DNA from: Proteobacteria bacterium ST_bin16
GTDB lineage: Bacteria; Pseudomonadota; Gammaproteobacteria; Burkholderiales; Nitrosomonadaceae
Assembly (NCBI GenBank): GCA_002083595.1
Contig: MSXT01000072.1
Coordinates: forward strand, 1 to 23,431
Length of the DNA stretch: 23,431 nucleotides
Reading direction: 5' to 3'
Part shown: piece by piece, positions 22,535 to 23,431 of the stretch
How positions within the stretch are numbered: the stretch's first letter is position 1
Layout: the number at the start of each line of letters is the position of its first letter
The notes under the pieces: generated by a model
Told to the model about the DNA's origin: nothing
Seen by the model: only the letters and a program-made list of their open reading frames with translations
Database searches by the model: none
Program-made: the position numbers and the translations under genes

Positions 22535-22577
22535 GAGTATGCTGCTTTTATGAATTTTCATGGTAAGCAGCATACTC
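22535..22577 (+). terminator. Strong hairpin terminator after the lipoprotein gene
   Basis: A perfect 13-bp stem, GAGTATGCTGCTT (22535-22547) with AAGCAGCATACTC (22565-22577), closes a 17-base loop that itself contains ATGAA/TTCAT. It is followed by ATCTTTTATC. Placement 94 bases after the lipoprotein stop fits a rho-independent terminator that isolates that gene from ribE. Confidence 0.8.
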
Positions 22578-22664
22578 ATCTTTTATCTAAACAATAAAGA
22601 ATGCCAGGATACGGTAGTTTTAATACACAAGCCGCCAGATCAAGCAACTAGTGGCACAAAAAGA

Positions 22665-22670
22665 TATACT
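22665..22670 (+). promoter_or_regulatory. Possible -10 box for ribE
   Basis: TATACT lies 30 bases before the ribE GTG, downstream of the terminator. No good -35 is visible. No FMN riboswitch-like sequence is seen between the terminator and ribE. Confidence 0.25.
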
Positions 22671-22700
22671 GCAAACCTCTTTCAATACTTAAATTATCCA

Positions 22701-23315
22701 GTGTTTACAGGAATCATCGAAGCCGTAGGCAAAATAACGCAGGTTAAGGTGCTTAACATCCAGAGTAATCAAAGTGGTAACGGATTGGTGCTGACCATTG
22801 CCGCTGACGGTCTCGATTTAAGCGATGTCAAACTTGGTGACAGCATTGCTGTCAACGGTGTCTGCCTAACTGTTACCGCATTAGATAGCCATCAGTTCAG
22901 TGCTATGGTTTCTCACGAAACACTCCAGTGCACACAAGGTCTCGATCAAGTCGGCGCACACGTCAACCTGGAAAAAGCCATGCGTATGTCCGACCGTTTG
23001 GGCGGTCATTTGGTCAGCGGGCATGTGGATGCTGTTGGCACTGTGGTGAAGTTTGAGCCTGCTGGTGAAAGCTTGGTATTGGTCATTCAGGCGCCGGAAT
23101 CCATAATGCGGTTTTTAACGCATAAGGGTTCGATCACCGTCAATGGTGTCAGTCTGACGGTCAACCGGATTGAAGGTAATGAGTTTTCAGTCAATCTCAT
23201 TCCGCATACGCTGGTGATGACGAATCTGAAAGAACTTGTCCCTGGCATGCTGGTGAATCTGGAAACTGATATGCTGGCCCGTTATGTGGCAAGATTATTA
23301 AACATTGAAGGTTAG
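22701..23315 (+). CDS. ribE: Riboflavin synthase, alpha subunit
   Basis: Catalyses the dismutation of two 6,7-dimethyl-8-ribityllumazine molecules to riboflavin and the pyrimidine precursor. The 204-residue protein, taken from the GTG at 22701, begins (M)-F-T-G-I-I-E-A-V-G, the invariant riboflavin synthase N-terminus, which decides the start even though no good ribosome site precedes it. The in-frame extension back to 22560 runs into the terminator loop and is not part of the family. Two lumazine-binding barrels are visible, each with a V-N-G-V-(C/S)-L-T-V motif (51-58 and 148-155), plus G-G-H-L-V-S-G-H-V-D (101-110). Length is normal (about 205-215). It is followed after 15 bases by ribB/ribBA, forming a riboflavin operon. 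Confidence 0.95.
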   Translation: MFTGIIEAVGKITQVKVLNIQSNQSGNGLVLTIAADGLDLSDVKLGDSIAVNGVCLTVTALDSHQFSAMVSHETLQCTQGLDQVGAHVNLEKAMRMSDRLGGHLVSGHVDAVGTVVKFEPAGESLVLVIQAPESIMRFLTHKGSITVNGVSLTVNRIEGNEFSVNLIPHTLVMTNLKELVPGMLVNLETDMLARYVARLLNIEG

Positions 23316-23330
23316 CTGGAGTAGACAGAT

Positions 23331-23431
23331 ATGAGTATCAGCGCCATCCAAGACATCATTGCCGATCTTAAAATGGGCAAAATGGTCATTCTGGTTGATG
23401 AAGAAGACCGCGAGAATGAAGGCGATCTGGT
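23331..23431 (+). CDS. ribB: 3,4-dihydroxy-2-butanone 4-phosphate synthase (RibB or RibBA), 3' partial
   Basis: Only the first 33 codons are inside the window. They read M-S-I-S-A-I-Q-D-I-I-A-D-L-K then V-I-L-V-D-E-E-D-R-E-N-E-G-D-L-V, containing the D-E-E-D-R-E-N-E-G-D active-site motif of dihydroxybutanone phosphate synthase, which converts ribulose 5-phosphate to the four-carbon riboflavin precursor. A GGAG at 23318-23321 precedes the ATG by nine bases. In many betaproteobacteria this gene is a ribBA fusion with a GTP cyclohydrolase II domain; the window cannot show which. Confidence 0.92.
   Translation, partial: MSISAIQDIIADLKMGKMVILVDEEDRENEGDL

Noticed and set aside
22560..22700. 47-codon N-terminal extension of riboflavin synthase
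   Set aside because: It begins in the terminator loop and precedes the invariant F-T-G-I-I-E start; no family member has it.
20883..22700. Integrated element using tRNA-Arg as attachment site
   Set aside because: No integrase and no repeat of the tRNA 3' end was found downstream, so the lipoprotein gene cannot be called part of an integrative element.
22441..22700. FMN riboswitch upstream of ribE
   Set aside because: The conserved FMN aptamer sequence blocks are not present in the leader.

Overview
The window is a chromosomal stretch from a Gram-negative bacterium, most likely a betaproteobacterium of the Nitrosomonas type. That placement rests on the look of the proteins and gene order (a beta/gamma-type division and cell wall cluster, Burkholderia/Cupriavidus-like paired cyanophycin synthetases, an NRYRLRHLAKQGHRGA-type CorC protein); no ribosomal RNA or other definitive marker is present.

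Region 1 (1-13664, + strand) is the distal part of a dcw (division and cell wall) cluster in canonical order: murE (5' end outside the window), murF, mraY, murD, ftsW, murG, murC, murB, ddl, ftsQ, ftsA, ftsZ. Genes from murE to ftsQ overlap or nearly touch, mostly by 1-11 bases, which indicates one translationally coupled operon. Together they make lipid II from UDP-MurNAc-dipeptide: ligases MurE/F/D/C, reductase MurB, D-Ala-D-Ala ligase Ddl, membrane transferase MraY and glycosyltransferase MurG. They also supply divisome parts FtsW, FtsQ, FtsA and FtsZ. The cluster closes with an 11-bp hairpin behind ftsZ, and lpxC, often the next gene in related bacteria, is not in this window.

Region 2 (13665-14269) is mostly non-coding. 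It holds several inverted repeats and two short unrecognised ORFs.

Region 3 (14270-19167, - strand) is a two-gene operon for cyanophycin-type polymer synthesis. A 775-residue CphA-like protein is followed, with an ATGA overlap, by an 857-residue cyanophycin synthetase. The two look complementary: the first keeps an HxxEH motif in its N domain but has no C-terminal Mur-ligase lobe; the second has a complete Mur-ligase module but a broken HxxEH motif. This is the most interesting feature of the window.

Region 4 (19168-20959, + strand) has a divergent promoter region with a 15-bp palindrome, a DUF21/CBS/CorC-HlyC membrane protein (likely divalent cation efflux), and tRNA-Arg(CCG).

Region 5 (20960-23431, + strand) has an AT-rich gene for an unrecognised outer-membrane-type lipoprotein with a coiled coil and a tandem heptad tail, closed by a 13-bp terminator hairpin. 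Riboflavin synthase (ribE, GTG start) and the first codons of ribB/ribBA follow.
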